A stretch of DNA of 64,000 nucleotides from Protea cynaroides (Eukaryota > Streptophyta > Magnoliopsida > Proteales > Proteaceae), in NCBI GenBank assembly GCA_028583415.1, contig CM053266.1, positions 45,216,726-45,280,725 of the forward strand, given 5' to 3'. The notes below the pieces were generated by a model. That model was not told the DNA's origin, ran no database searches, and saw only the letters and a list, made by a program, of their open reading frames with translations. The translations under genes were made by a program, and so were the position numbers. Position 1 is the first letter of the stretch; each line of letters starts with the position of its first letter. Of this stretch, positions 12,669 through 24,124 are shown one piece after another.

Positions 12669-13060
12669 GATTATAGTTCTTTACAGAATCTTTGTCTCAA
12701 CTCGAATTATCCTTCTTGGAGTTTTCCTTTGGGTATAGCAAAGGTGAGGGAATTGTATCTTCACGATAACATGATTACTAGGTCTCAGTGATGGGATTGG
12801 TAACCTGACAAACCTCATTTAATTGGATATCCCCTTTAATAACCTTCTGTAGATCAATGCTAGATGTTTTCAGTTGCCTTTGAGAGCTAGAACACTTTTC
12901 GGCCCATTCAAATGAATTTGCTGGCGGTTTAACCATTTTCTTGTCAAATTCCCCAACCCTTATCTTGCATAATCAGAGGTATAATCCGATAAGTGGTTGA
13001 ATCATACAAATGACTGAGCTTGGTTGGATTTCTCACTGTGATTTCAATTGTTGAGTGCAG
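12669..13060 (+). pseudogene. Relic of a phytosulfokine-receptor-type LRR region
   Basis: Starting about 90 bp after the previous gene's stop codon, LRR phrases appear in changing frames: SLQNLCLNSN, SFPLGIAKVRELYLHDN, LSDGIGNLTNLI, LDIPFNNL, ELEHFSAHSNEFAGGL and FLSNSPTLILHNQRYNPISG. The order (SAHSN, then LSNSPTL, then an NCTAMT-like NHTND) is that of PSKR receptor kinases. Frameshifts and stop codons occur about every 60-120 bp, and no island domain or kinase part is seen. It is a non-functional fragment that must have inserted or been left here. LRR identity is fairly sure; PSKR subfamily less so. Confidence 0.6.
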
Positions 13061-14416
13061 CCTTATCGGTGGCTATATTTTGGGTTCTTCAATTGCAATC
13101 CCATGGATGACTGTGGAACTTGATTTCAGTTAGTTACAACTCTAAATGATTGAAATTGATTACGAGGATAGAAACTGAATTTCCCCTTCATTCTTTTATA
13201 TTCATTTACAAATTGCTTTGTGGTATATGACACATGTATTGAAATCTTTCGCTATTATTGGTGTGAAATAATGACTTGTGGAACTAAATGGTAAAGCTGA
13301 TTAATATGTGCATATCATCTACCCAAAAAATATGTGCATATCACCTGTATGTTGTGCACATATGATTATGGATTAGAAAAGGTCCAACCTTCGACATTAG
13401 CCCAAACCTTTTATCATTGCAGGACCCTGTGAGGGGTGAGTTTGGAGATGGTCCTAACCTTCGACATAGCCTGAAGTGCTTCACATATATCAAGGGGATG
13501 GATAACTTCTGGTAATCCAATTAGATAATCTTTTTTTTCTTTTTTCCTCTCTCCAGGTGCTCTACATATTTTAAGGGAGATGCTCATCTTTTGGGCCTAG
13601 AAGGGAAATCTCAATAGACTTCATTGATTCTATATAGATTGTTTTTTAAAAAGTGATTGTTTGACCTCTACAATTGTATTTAGAACATGTGTAAAAATGG
13701 TGTTCAAATCATTTGAAAATATATCTTTAGGTCATTGTCAAAAGCTGTCATTGTTTTCTACATTTTTTTGTATACGCATGAAATTTTAAGATTTTACCCC
13801 ACAAAAAACACATGTTATACCAAGGGGAAAAAAGGGTTATAGATTGTTTGACTCTTCATGCCTCAAAGGGGTTTCAATAAAAACATCCTTTAGAATATGT
13901 AGCCTTACGGCTAAAACGGCACTGCTCACGCTTTTTCTGTAAGGTTATGTCATTGGCACTCGACAGATGGAGTTTAGAGCATTTGCTACGAGAAGTCTGA
14001 TAGGCTGATGGATATAACTAGTTTCTAAAACTTTTTTTCAAACTTTTCTTTCCTGAGTCCAGCTCTGACCCTCACACTGGGTTAGCGGACGTTGGTGATT
14101 CTGCAAAAGGCAATAATATAATCCAGACCTGCCGAGACGACTTCGACTCGTGCGCTTGCTTGCTGGGAGAGAGCTTTTGGATCACCTTTTCCAGCCAGAT
14201 AACGGTCACTCAGCAACGATAGTGTCGGCTGGGATTCAGTACCTGTCCCTCGTCAGAATAGAACCCATGTCTTCGAAGAAGATCCCAACTACCATCTGAC
14301 AGTCACCTTAGGAAGGATTCATTGCTTGCTTACTATGATGGATCAAGGAGTTCTACCAAAAAGATAAAAACTCAACACATTTCCCAATCAAAGACGCTGA
14401 GGAAGTGCCCCATGGA
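13061..14416. other. Intergenic sequence without a recognised gene
   Basis: AT-rich to about 14040. A phrase of the form GGTCCWAACCTTCGACAT occurs twice (13381 and 13451). Positions 14050-14315 are more GC-rich with short open stretches but no family match, so they may be an unrecognised repeat. Confidence 0.4.
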
Positions 14417-14656
14417 TACGCATCCTCTCTCCTCCCAGTGTTTCTGGGAGGATAGAGGCAAACCTGCCCCGATGGCCAACAGGTGGTTCTCGGTGAATCC
14501 GAGACCCATGTTCGAGCCGACACCCAATTGACAAGCCAAGTCGACAGGGGGTGTCGGCTCGAATGTGGGTCTCGGATTCACTCGAGAGCCACGTGTCGGC
14601 TATCAGGACAGAATTGCGGTGTCCTCCTAGAATCGTTGGGAGGAGACGATGTGAAT
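14417..14656. mobile_element. Foldback element, copy A
   Basis: Two arms of about 110 bp are inverted copies: the left arm (catcctctctcctccca...gagccgacaccc) pairs with the right (gggtgtcggctcgaatgtg...gaggagacgatgtg) around a short loop near 14530-14545. Arms carry the phrases GTGAATCCGAGACCCA and its complement. Open frames on both strands here are only the consequence of the palindrome. Related elements lie at 50675-50948 and 56427-56665. Confidence 0.75.
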
Positions 14657-14779
14657 CTGATCTCCATCTTTCTGTTGTAGGAAAAGAAGCGATGGTGGAG
14701 TTGTTCCAGGGTTTGGAAGTCCCATCACCTCTTTGTGATTCTTCTCCTACTAGTCTTACCATTCGTTGAAGGACCACTA

Positions 14780-15430
14780 ACACGTTTAGGATTGCTCTAA
14801 CAAAATTGATTTGAGTCTCAAACAAAAGAATATAATCTTACCAATAACTCATGGTATAAGGACTTTATTCCCATAAAAAATAAAAAAAAAATTCCCATAT
14901 AATTCGTATTCAAGACAATCTTAGATTGAAATTGTACAGTCTAAGAATACTCTAGAACAGTCATTTGACTTCTTTATGGGGACTCTAGAATGATCATTCC
15001 GATATCTAGATTGCACTCCTCACATAAAGGGCAGACTCTACTCCCAAGTTTGACAGATCATTCTTGAATCCTTTATCAACAAAAATAGAAGCTTAGTTAT
15101 TCTACCAATGGCAAAGGGTTATTATTTTACCTGTTTGGCATCTGCTCTTCACATAGGTAGTTTCTAATTTGTTTAATTGCTTCAGCTAGCTGTAAAGAAT
15201 AATGCTCTATGATTAGTAAAAGTTTAGAGTAATTTTTTTTGTTATAGCTTCAGATAACCGTAAAGAATAATTCCCATATCAGATATGATGCTCCTTTCTT
15301 TTTGGGAATTGAGACGGATTGTGGTTCTGCAATATATTTGATGAACCTCAATCAATAAATGACTTGTAACTAAGAAATCATGCCCTTCTGTAAATATTTG
15401 AATTAAAAAATAAAAATTGAAAATCCCTCT
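14780..15430. repeat. Dispersed repeat, copy 1 (paired with 17170-18170)
   Basis: Starts with AAATTGATTTGAGTCTC and a GGACTTTATTCCC phrase, carries two units of the approximately 60 bp motif AAAGAATAATGCTCTATGAT...AGCTTCAGATAACC, and ends with GATATGATGCTCCTTTCTT and TGCAATATATTTGATGAACC. The same order of phrases is found in direct orientation at 17170-18170. Confidence 0.7.
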
Positions 15431-15729
15431 GTGTGTGTGTGTGTGTTTTTTTTGGATGGATAATAGTCCGAGAATCCAAGGGATGCTTCCCTAATGAAGG
15501 GGAACGAAGAAACGAATAAAAAAGAAAATTAAATCCAAGCCCAAAGTGCTGTCAAGCTTTTGCGAGAGACCTAAATCTTATTTGGGAAGGATGCTCCCTA
15601 AAGCAAATTAGAGATGCAACATGATGCACATGAAAGCAACAACTACAAAGCTAATCTCCTTGACTGAACCTCAATCTAAATAATCTATATATTGACCATG
15701 TCGTCCCCTTGGAAGAGCGATCAGGGAGG

Positions 15730-16070
15730 AACCACAAAAGATGCTTTGTTTTATTGCATTTCATATTGTGATGCGAAATTAATGAAAAACAGTGTTGAAA
15801 AGATCCAAACAGAAGACAACACAATTTAAGTGGTTTGGCTCCGAGCTTGAAGCCTACGTCCACAGGCAAAAAACCAAAGATAATTCACGATGAAATTGAG
15901 GAGTACATAAATGGAGAATAAATCTCTTAAAAAAACCTAGATCTATACAACTTTTCACTCTTAAATACCCGCTATATATCTTCTGATCACCTTTTGGGTC
16001 TTCACAAATTTTGTGGGATCGGGTCAAAGAGCAAAATGGGTCACGGAATTCAATACTTCTATAATACATT
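15730..16070 (-). mobile_element. Copia-type LTR fragment, antisense
   Basis: The phrase ACACAATTTAAGTGGTTTGGCTCC followed by GCCTACGTCCACAGG is the antisense of the R/U5 block typical of plant Copia LTRs, which normally reads as a GGTTCGGC / CCTACGTCCACGG pattern. Ends are not defined. Confidence 0.5.
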
Positions 16071-16147
16071 ATAGTATATCTAAACTTTATTTAGATGAAC
16101 TTGTATGGACTATCTTTGTTCTTTAGTTGAATAACAACAATCTTAGC

Positions 16148-16758
16148 TTAAATATATATAAAAAAAAAAAAAAAAAAACAAAAAAAAAAAAAAACTACAG
16201 TCTTTGGTCGAATAATCACACCTTTAACGACAATCCCTAAATTCCAAAAATTCATATTGGTTTTATTGAGGGAGAATGTCATGTCTCCATCCTTATCTTG
16301 ACCTGTGTGGAATTGCGGTACCCGAATCTCCATCCATTGTCCTTTCGGCTTGTCAAGTATATTCTCTGTACGTTGATGTATATCTCCATTAGGGGTAATG
16401 AGTTCGAGCTTCACTGGACCCTTACATCGAGTGTCCATATAATTTATCATCACCATGAATGCGACCTCATAAGTTACTCCTGGGTGAGATTTGATGTTTC
16501 AAACTTCCCCCCAACAATAAACTCGTCCCTTGCGTACACGTGTATTTGTACTATGTCAACAAGCACATCGCTGAGAATGAAAATTTAAGAATGGAACAAA
16601 ATGTTTAGTCAGATTATGGTTTATATGAGCAACAAGCAGGATATGGCGCAGGGTAACTATTAATTTTTACCTTGTTTCTTGAAAAGAATCCCATTTCAAG
16701 CTAAATCCATAATATCCGAATGAAAGATATCTTGGAAATAGAACAAAACAGTTACTGC
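16148..16758 (-). pseudogene. Phloem protein 2 (PP2)-like gene, partial, one frameshift
   Basis: PP2 proteins are phloem lectins. Two minus-strand exons can be seen. Exon 16671-16758 has an intact acceptor and donor and encodes SNCFVLFPRYLSFGYYGF and LKWDSFQET. Exon from 16570 joins in phase to give DVLVDIVQIHVYARDEF, GGKFETSNLT; after one base deletion near 16481-16484 the frame continues PGVTYEVAFMVMINY, MDTRCKGPVKLEL, PKGQWMEIRVPQF, GDMTFSLN and NLGIVVKGVIIRP. The KFETSNLTPGVTYEVAF, GQW and VVKGVIIRPK blocks are PP2 hallmarks. The end runs into an A/T homopolymer (16150-16195), and no first exon was found. Apart from the single lost base and the missing start the reading is clean, so this is a young pseudogene or a sequencing slip in a truncated gene. 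Confidence 0.72.
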
Positions 16759-17169
16759 CTGTTTTTCGATCAATCCAATTCTTTTGCATATAATAAAATC
16801 ATTTTTGATAAATACATCATTGATTAATTAATGGGAAGATGAACTACGAACTAGTGGGGCATTTTAGACTCTTCTATGCTAGTGGAGAAAATGAGAATAC
16901 AAGTAAAACCGATAGCTGGTCACTTGAAGGAGATAGCAAGGGAGAGAGAGAAAGAGATGAGAGAGAAGGGGGTCTAGATTTCAAAGTGAAAGCTAGTGAC
17001 AAAAGTTCATGCCTCGACTGCATATATACTTCGTTTTCCCTTAATTATAACACAAACATTAATTTAGCATTTGAAGCCTATATTTATTTACTTCTTCCCT
17101 ACATTTCATTGATAACACATTACTTCGTGCCACATTGTGAGAGCTCCGGCCTTTAAATTGATTGTAATT

Positions 17170-18170
17170 CCTAAAGTTGATTACATTTCCTAGTTCTCTA
17201 ACCAAATTGATTCGAGTCTCCAGCAATGTAATTTCTCTTACTAAGAATGTAATCCTACCATTGACTCTAGTTGAAGAACTTTATTCCCTTATAACTTGGA
17301 TTCAAGACAGTCTTAAATTGGAATTGTGTTTACTTGCCTTTGTTTTTTGGTCTAAGAACACTCCAAAACGATCATTTGGCTTCTCCATGGTGATACCACA
17401 TCCTGGAGTGCACTTATGGGGAAGATTTGGATCTGGCCCCTCAAAAAAAAATTTAAATCCATTACCCTGAAAAGATTGCATGCTGGTTGCTTCTATGGGC
17501 TTAAGAACCTCCTCTTCCGACGCCGGATCCTGTAAGTCTTTTGGTTTTCACTCTTTCCAGGTCCCAAGGTAATTGTTCGAGAGATTTTGAACCTATTCAA
17601 GGATGGAGTTAAAGAATCAAGTCTAGCTTCTTCTAATTTTTAATTGCTTCCAACAATCGCAAAGAATAATGCTCTATGATAAGTAAAAGTTTAGAATAAT
17701 TTTTTTATTCTATCTTAAGATAACGACAAAGAATAATGCCCTATTATAAGTAAAAGTTCAGAATAATCTTTATTTTGTTCTAGCTTTGGATAACGGTTAA
17801 AAATATGCTCTTTGATTAGCAAAAGTTCAGAAATTTTTTTTTTCTAGCTTCAGATTACCACAAAGCGTACTATCTATGATTAGTAAAAGTTTTGAATAAT
17901 TTTGTTTGGTTCTAGCTTCAGACACTGCAAAGAATAATGCTCTATGATTAGTGAATTTAAAATAATGTTTTTTTGTTCTAGCTTTAGATAACCACAAAGA
18001 ATAATGCTCATAGTAGATATGATGCTCTTTTCTCTTTGGGAACTAAGTTCAGATGGTGGTTTTGCAATATATTTGATGGGCCTCACTCTATAAATGATTT
18101 GTAAATGATTATTCATGCCCTTCTGCAAATATTTGAATTAAAAAATTGAAAATTCTCTCTCTCTCTCTCT
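17170..18170. repeat. Dispersed repeat, copy 2, with expanded tandem array
   Basis: Same phrase order as copy 1 at 14780-15430. The motif AAAGAATAATGCTCTATGAT...TTCTAGCTTCAGATAAC is repeated about six times between 17645 and 18010 with a unit of roughly 60-66 bp, against two units in copy 1. It ends next to the BTB relic. Confidence 0.7.
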
Positions 18171-18216
18171 CTCTTGAAAATTAAAGACCCTTGTATATAT
18201 GTATATATATATATAT

Positions 18217-18530
18217 ATCTGAAATTTATAGAATATTAAGGGCATTTGATGAACCAAAGACTCGAGCATCCAATCCAATTCTAACAAGTTTTGCAAGCCG
18301 CAAATGACAAGGAATAGACATGTTTTTCTCTAATTTATCTATAGGCAAAGTCCCTCTGTGGAGAAACTCAAGGAATGATTGAAGCTCTTCATGGCTTAGT
18401 TCTGGTAGGAAGGTGGTCTCATTCGGTGGAGCTTTGCATCCATCTCTTTCAAGCATGTTTTTAATAGTGAGATCTTGATATCTTCAATACTTGGGGAGAA
18501 AATCAACAACTCATATATGTGTGTGTGAGA
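18217..18530 (-). pseudogene. BTB/POZ-domain gene relic, copy A
   Basis: On the minus strand a stretch starting MLERDGCKAPPNETTFLPEL reads through HEELQSFLEFLHRGTLPIDK and LEKNMSI to a stop near 18226. This is the second half of a BTB domain of the plant At3g56230-like type. The upstream coding phrase before the Met is frameshifted, and the homology ends at about 18217 in a TA-rich stretch, before the C-terminal region. Intron-like sequence with a GA tract lies at 18480-18560. It is an inverted partial copy of the relic at 28128-28560. Confidence 0.7.
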
Positions 18531-18577
18531 AAGAGAGAGGGAGAGAGATAGAGGCTGGGATCAATTCCAAAGGGGGA

Positions 18578-20755
18578 GATTATTAGACTTTATGTTGTCA
18601 TTGTTGGCAACTTGGCTGATGTGACAGTATTTGTGAGCATACAGTCAGAGAAATTAGGAGAGAGAGTGTCAGTGTATGAGAGAGAATGTCAGTGCAGTGA
18701 CAAAGATGGAGCAACCTCTTATGTGTGTTCTACAGTGTTCTACATGTGTTTCAGATGATTTGCAATGAGTTGAATGTGATTTTACACTGAATTTTGATAA
18801 AAGAGAGTGTCTATGGACCCCACTGGTGATGTGGCACAGAAACTGATGATGTGACAGTAATACTGATGGTGTGACAGAGTTTCTAGTAGTATTGCAGTGT
18901 TTCTTGTGTTGAAGCATGAGAAATTAAAGAGAGATTGAAGAGAGAGACTGTAGAGAGAGAAATTGGAGAGAGAAAGAGGAGAGAGAAAAAATATGAGTGG
19001 GACCCACAGGTGTGGTGGCAAGACATGTCAACATGGCAGTCCACGGCACTTGGCATGCATGCACGCAAAGTTTGAAGTCCAAATTCCTAAGTTTTATAGA
19101 CTTTTAACTTTGGGTCTATTTTTGATGGGTCCCGCAGTAGGTTTATGGAAATCCGACAGTGGAAAGATGTAGAGCGTCGAGTTATCTTTCCAACGCAACT
19201 TGAATCACTCAATTCCGACGTCGAATGAGAGAGATATCGCAGTTTCTGTCGGATCGCTCGAAAAAGTCATTTCACAAGTTGTTTAGGGGCAATTTCGGCA
19301 TAAAAAGAGGAGAAGATGCAAGCTCAGCGGCCAGATTGAAGCCACGATGCTCAGATCCGCATCTAATGGCCCAGATCAAGGAGGGTTCGAGTGCAGTGCG
19401 GCCGCAGCGTCAAGATTCTGTCGCGCAGGCTTTGATTGGCCGGTTACATTATATTATAATGGGCCGTGATCTATTGTGTTAGCGCTTGATTCGATGTAGC
19501 GTGCGTACGGTGCGCAGCGGATCAGATCCAGATCTAGTGGCTCACGTAATCTCCGATTGCGCCTGACGCGATTTATTCAGATCCGATGGTGCAGGTTCAA
19601 TCCCGCCTTTTTAAGGTTATTCGAAAGCTGAAAGCGTAGATTCCGTCTCCGCGAACCAGAATTCGACAACACATTAGCGGGGCGGCGATTCAGTGTTGCG
19701 CGGTGCACGGAATTGTTTGGAAATATTCTCTTTCCTTATTTGTTACTGGTCGAATTTCAAACTGTCATAACTTTCTCATCTGAAATCGGTCCGTTCAAGT
19801 TGTAGTTTCCATATTTTCGGATGGTCTACCTATTGGGCGTCGTTGGGAGTCGAAATATTGTGGAGAAAAATCGAAAAGAATGCTTTGAAGCTTAATAGAG
19901 GGTTTTTTTAGGGTTTCGTGCCCTATGGGAGTGATCAATCACCAACTACCTCTTCTCTGTGCATCAATGGAGTGTTAAATCCCTATGAGAGGTCAGTAGA
20001 GCGTTTATGTTTATATTCATGGTGATTATGGGTTGTGTGGAAGAGATTGAAAGCCTGTGAGTGAGGTGTGCTCTGTGAATCAATCTCTATCATCATTGAA
20101 GGTTGTTAGAGAGTACCTGAGGGCAGTGTGAAGCTTCAGAAAGATTGTTGGACATTCGAAAGCATTGTTTGTGATATTTTTGAATTCCCTATCTATTTAT
20201 GCTTTCAATTTATTGTATGCTAGCGTATGTGCAAATTGTTGAATACCTAGCTAGTGGGGAAAAATTATAAGACAAATTTATAAGTCTATAAAAAATTGTT
20301 ATTTACTTTCCGTGGGTGCGGGTTAAGCGTGGTGTGTTCAGTGGGTGCTGGACACTGGCTATTAAGCCTGAATCTTGGCGTTGGTGCGTCCTCTCAGTTT
20401 TATGTTGGAAAAACCTAGGGTTAATATCCTTGTCTTGTTAGAGACTAAAAGTTGAGTGTTGAGTAAATACGGAGTCCGTTGGGCATTACTCCGTGGACTA
20501 GCCATCACACACTGTGTTGGTGAACCACGTAATATCTCTGTATCCATTGTTTTGCTTTCTATTATATTTTGGAGTGCGTGGAATGGCTTGCAGGGTGGGT
20601 GTGCAAATCTGGTACACCTGGCCACTGAGTGGTAGCGAAGTAGATTTGCATACGCTTGTGTGTGTGTAAAAGAATATATCTCCATCAGCTCTGGGCAGCA
20701 GTGAATAATAAGGGAGAATTTTCAGACACTGATTCACCCCCCCTCTTAGTGTCAT
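18578..20755 (+). mobile_element. Copia-type LTR with polypurine tract and leader-like 3' flank
   Basis: AAAGGGGGAGAT (18571-18582) looks like a polypurine tract; it is followed by TATTAGACTTTATGTTGTCATT, a form typical of SIRE-like Copia LTR starts (TGTTAG... expected). The far end carries a GTGAACCACGTAATATCTCTG block (R/U5) at about 20520 and the hairpin-like ACACTGATTCACCCCCCCC...AGTGTC at 20727-20752, a signature near the LTR/primer-site border of many plant Copia elements. No coding domain was seen inside the 2.2 kb, so it is one LTR without a body. It lies inside the BTB copy A duplication and is therefore younger than it. Confidence 0.55.
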
Positions 20756-20879
20756 ATCAAGTTCATCAGGGATCCTCTATAGTGAGGCCACTCCTGTACT
20801 GACTATGCCACCTACTCAAAGTGGATCCGCATGTATCCTGATGCACTTTGAGTGGATCGAAATACGTGTTGATCCACTT

Positions 20880-21050
20880 TGAGTGGGTGAGATGCTGACT
20901 ACTGGATCAGGCCACTTCTTGTACAAAATCAGGTTGGGGCAGTTTTTCAAAGCTCAGGCCCAAGCAGTCCCAAGAGCTCACCCAGGCCGGCCCAGCCTGA
21001 TTGTCCTGAGCTGGGCTCATGGCAGACTGAGTTTGTGTCCTTTTTTTTTC
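20880..21050 (-). repeat. GGCCCAG-rich repeat, inverted partner of 27838-28000
   Basis: The minus strand reads AACTCAGTCTGCCATGAGCC, then GGGCCTGAGCTTTGAAAAACTG. The same phrases occur on the plus strand at 27838-27965 with small changes. Confidence 0.65.
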
Positions 21051-21307
21051 TTTTTGAGGCTCATGCTATGACGCAACCGTTGCTTCAGTACTTCCACAGC
21101 TTCCTCCTCAGTGTTTGTGTTTAAGGACAAAGATGATGATATGGTACTAGGCCTGGAAAATGAGGTAACATTGATGATCGAGTGGCTTAAGGATAAGGAC
21201 TCTTGATTTGACGTCATCCCGATCGTTGGGTGTGGAGGTGTTAGTTTTTCCTCATCCAACCATAAATGCTTGAGAACTTCCGTTGTCGTGCATGGATTGA
21301 TGCACAT
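21017..21307 (-). CDS. Unrecognised open frame, possibly an exon fragment
   Basis: An ATG at 21307 opens 96 codons beginning MCINPCTTTEVLKHLWLDEE with NTNTEEEAVEVLKQRLRH before running into an A-rich stretch and the GGCCCAG repeat. Composition looks codon-like (few rare residues, Ser-rich middle) but I cannot assign a family. It may be a piece of a captured gene or chance. Confidence 0.2.
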   Translation of the reverse strand: MCINPCTTTEVLKHLWLDEEKLTPPHPTIGMTSNQESLSLSHSIINVTSFSRPSTISSSLSLNTNTEEEAVEVLKQRLRHSMSLKKKKKGHKLSLP

Positions 21308-21999
21308 AAACTAACATGGTACCTTCTTGTTTTCAATGATGTTTTCAGAGCCTAATTCTGGGCTGATATTAATATGATCTTCCCCGACTAATAAAAACGG
21401 AGGTATTGGTCTTTTACCAACTGAACTGCCCCTTGATTGCAAGTTTGAGTAAAAAACACGAAGACTCTCTCTTTCTCAATTGCCTTCATCATTGTCATCG
21501 TCATTGTCATCTTTCTCTCTTTTTTCATTAGGAATTGTGTCCTTGTGGTAGGTATACGATTGAAGCAGGGAGAAGTGGTCTATTTGGAGTCCAATATCAC
21601 TTAGGCCTCCAAGGAAAATAATATGGCAAACATGTTATGATGAGCTCAAATGTTCTCCCCATGAGTGAATTGTTCACATGATCATATCACCATACAGCTG
21701 TTCTTTTTAACATATAAGAAGAGTATTTTTGGGAGGAAAATACAATTGTATGGTGATGAAGTCAGGTGAAGCGCCCCTGCACATTGAGAAAATTCGGATA
21801 TCCTTAGGACAAAGTGAAAAACGGGATCGCTTTGGTAAGTCTAGTTTTTCCAATCTCCCTTGATACAATTCTTCTAAGGTTACTGTTCTTCTTGAAGTCT
21901 TTTATTTTCGCTTAATTTTCATTTGGTTATTTCTATGAACCTTTGATGTTTGAAAGAATTTTTTTTTTTTTTTTTTGGGAGGGGGGGGGGGGGTGTTAA

Positions 22000-22170
22000 A
22001 GATGGTGAATCAAACTAGGATATAATTAAGGATATAAAAAGAGAAGAATAAAAACACATGGATCTAATGTGGTGCAGCTGAAGCTAATGGCTTGAGTAGT
22101 TAGGGTTTTCCTTCTGCTATGCTGTCAATTATTTACAACCCCAACTTAAGTAACACACACACACACTTTA
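22000..22170 (-). mobile_element. Short Copia-type LTR fragment, antisense
   Basis: Contains ACACATGGATCTAATGTGGTG followed by CAGCTGAAGC, a decayed form of the antisense Copia R/U5 block. It is preceded by a poly(T)/poly(G) run at 21960-21995. Confidence 0.35.
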
Positions 22171-22568
22171 TACTGATACCGTATATCAAACCCGATATCA
22201 TACCAAAACTGTATATCGAAACCAATATCATAAACTACTCCAACTTCAGCCCATGCTTTAAAAGCAGTGATTCATCTGCATCTGGGCCCTTGAAGGCCCA
22301 AGTCTTTGAGGCAGAGCCCATCCTGGATAATCATCTCAGGTTTGGTCTCACTGACTTTTATGGCTCAAAGAGAGACTTTATGGTCATATTTTAAGCAACC
22401 GAACTGTTCGTGAAGTACAATGTACTCAACCCACAGATAATCTTAATTGTTTTGGGTTTCGGTGTCCTGCATTGACTCACGTAAGAAGGAAGACCTCCAT
22501 CCATGGCTTTAATATATACCACATGGAAGATCAGGTGGGACCTTTTTTGTGGGCAGGTTCTCACCCAT

Positions 22569-22888
22569 AGTTAAAACTTGTTTTAAACGCATATCATATA
22601 GTTGTATCATACTCAATCGTTTAATATGCTTATTACCATATTAACCTAAAAAATACTTTAAAATACTCCATACTCCGAGTCTTGTAGTTTAAAATGCATT
22701 TAATACGCATACTGTATCGTACCTATATTTTAACCTACTTCTTCAATGAGTAATGCGTTGATTAATCCCATATCATTTAATATTCTTATTGTCTTCTACA
22801 TGTAATTGATGTGGGATTAAAGGCTACCACTTCCTCATAATTGCTTTAATACTCATTATTTTATCATTTGTTAGGGTGGGTTATGAGC
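22569..22888. repeat. Dispersed repeat, copy 1 (paired with 49386-50095)
   Basis: Begins ATAGTTAAAACTTGTTTTAAACGC and continues with TCTTCAATGAGTAATGC, GATTAATCCCATATC and GATGTGGGATTAAAGGCT. The same phrases in the same order occur at 49386-49710, with about 80% agreement judged by eye. Function unknown; probably one end of a DNA transposon. Confidence 0.7.
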
Positions 22889-22898
22889 TGTGGATTAT

Positions 22899-23486
22899 GG
22901 GTGCCCGATAGCACGAATCGAGCCTTAATGAACAGGTTTCGGTATGAGCTTGTAAAATCCGACACCGTTTCAGCCCAAACCAAAATTGGACCAGACCAGC
23001 CCGTTAAGAAACCCCAAACTAGCCCGAGTCGATAATACCCAACCCGAACACCGGTAAGGCCCGTTAAGAAGTCGGAGCTAGCCCGAATCGAATCTTTTTG
23101 CTACTCAAATAATAACTAATTGACCATGGATCTAACGATTCTAATCAAATCAATGCAAATATACAATTCGTTATTCATGTTCAGATGCTCTTAAGATCAA
23201 TCAAAACTCAACCGCTTACAATTGTATTAAATTTATTGATAGAAATAAGAATATAGTTATATAGAATGGGCTCGATAAACCTGCTAAGCTCGAACCATAC
23301 TTAGCCAACCCGAAATTGGCCCGATAAACCCAACCCGATAACAAATTGACCAGCTCGTTAGTTAACATGTCCAACGCAGCCCACCCCAACCCGAACCCTT
23401 AATGGACATGTTTTGGGCTGGGTTTATAAAATTCGAAACCGGTTTGGCCGGGACCAAAACTAGACCAAACTGACCCATTGACACCG
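22899..23486. mobile_element. Non-autonomous hAT-like element, second copy
   Basis: The right end reverse complemented reads GGTGTCAATGGGTCAGTTTGG, matching the left end at 301-322. The interior repeats CCCGAA/AGCCCG/GGCCCG phrases (for example CCCGTTAAGAA twice). No open frame and no clear 8-bp target duplication. Confidence 0.45.
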
Positions 23487-24124
23487 GCCCATTTGATAAA
23501 ACTTCTACTTTTAGATTCTGGATTCTTGTTCAAATTTAAATTCTACTCCAGGATTATTTTAGAGTAGAAACTTGTTTGATAATGCAATTCTAGAATGGAT
23601 TCCAGAGTCTCTTTGGAACAGAAGCATGTTTGATAACACACTGATCTAGAACCATTTCAAAGCTGGAATGGAGTAAAATCCTATTTGATAAAAAAAATAT
23701 CCTGGAGTAAAAATTAAAATAAAATAAAAATAACATAAACTATCCCTCCTTCTTCTTCTTCTTCTTATTCTTTTTTTTTAATACATATTTTAAAATATAA
23801 CTAAAATAGCATGCTATATAATATTACATTTTAACAATCCCTCTCAGTCGATCGGGATTTTTTTTTTTGTTCAAGATGGGGAAATAACATTCTACCCATC
23901 CCACATTCACACATCGGAGGTTCAAAATCGGCCATATATATTTATGAAGGGGAAAAAAATGGTGTCAAAATTTAATTACACATGCATTCAAGTGTCCTTA
24001 ACATGGAATAAAATTTAAGGATTGTATAATTATCACAGACTACTAAAATAAGGTACAACTATAATTTGTTCTAACACATTGTTTAATAAAAGGATGCATA
24101 GTCAAATTAAACATAGTTACAAAA

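Noticed and set aside
14322..14825. Overlapping open frames on both strands
   Set aside because: They fall in the palindromic foldback element; the mirrored phrases on both strands come from the inverted repeat, not from genes.
19600..19620. tRNA B-box-like GGTTCAATCCC
   Set aside because: No A-box, acceptor stem or cloverleaf arrangement nearby; it lies inside the Copia LTR.
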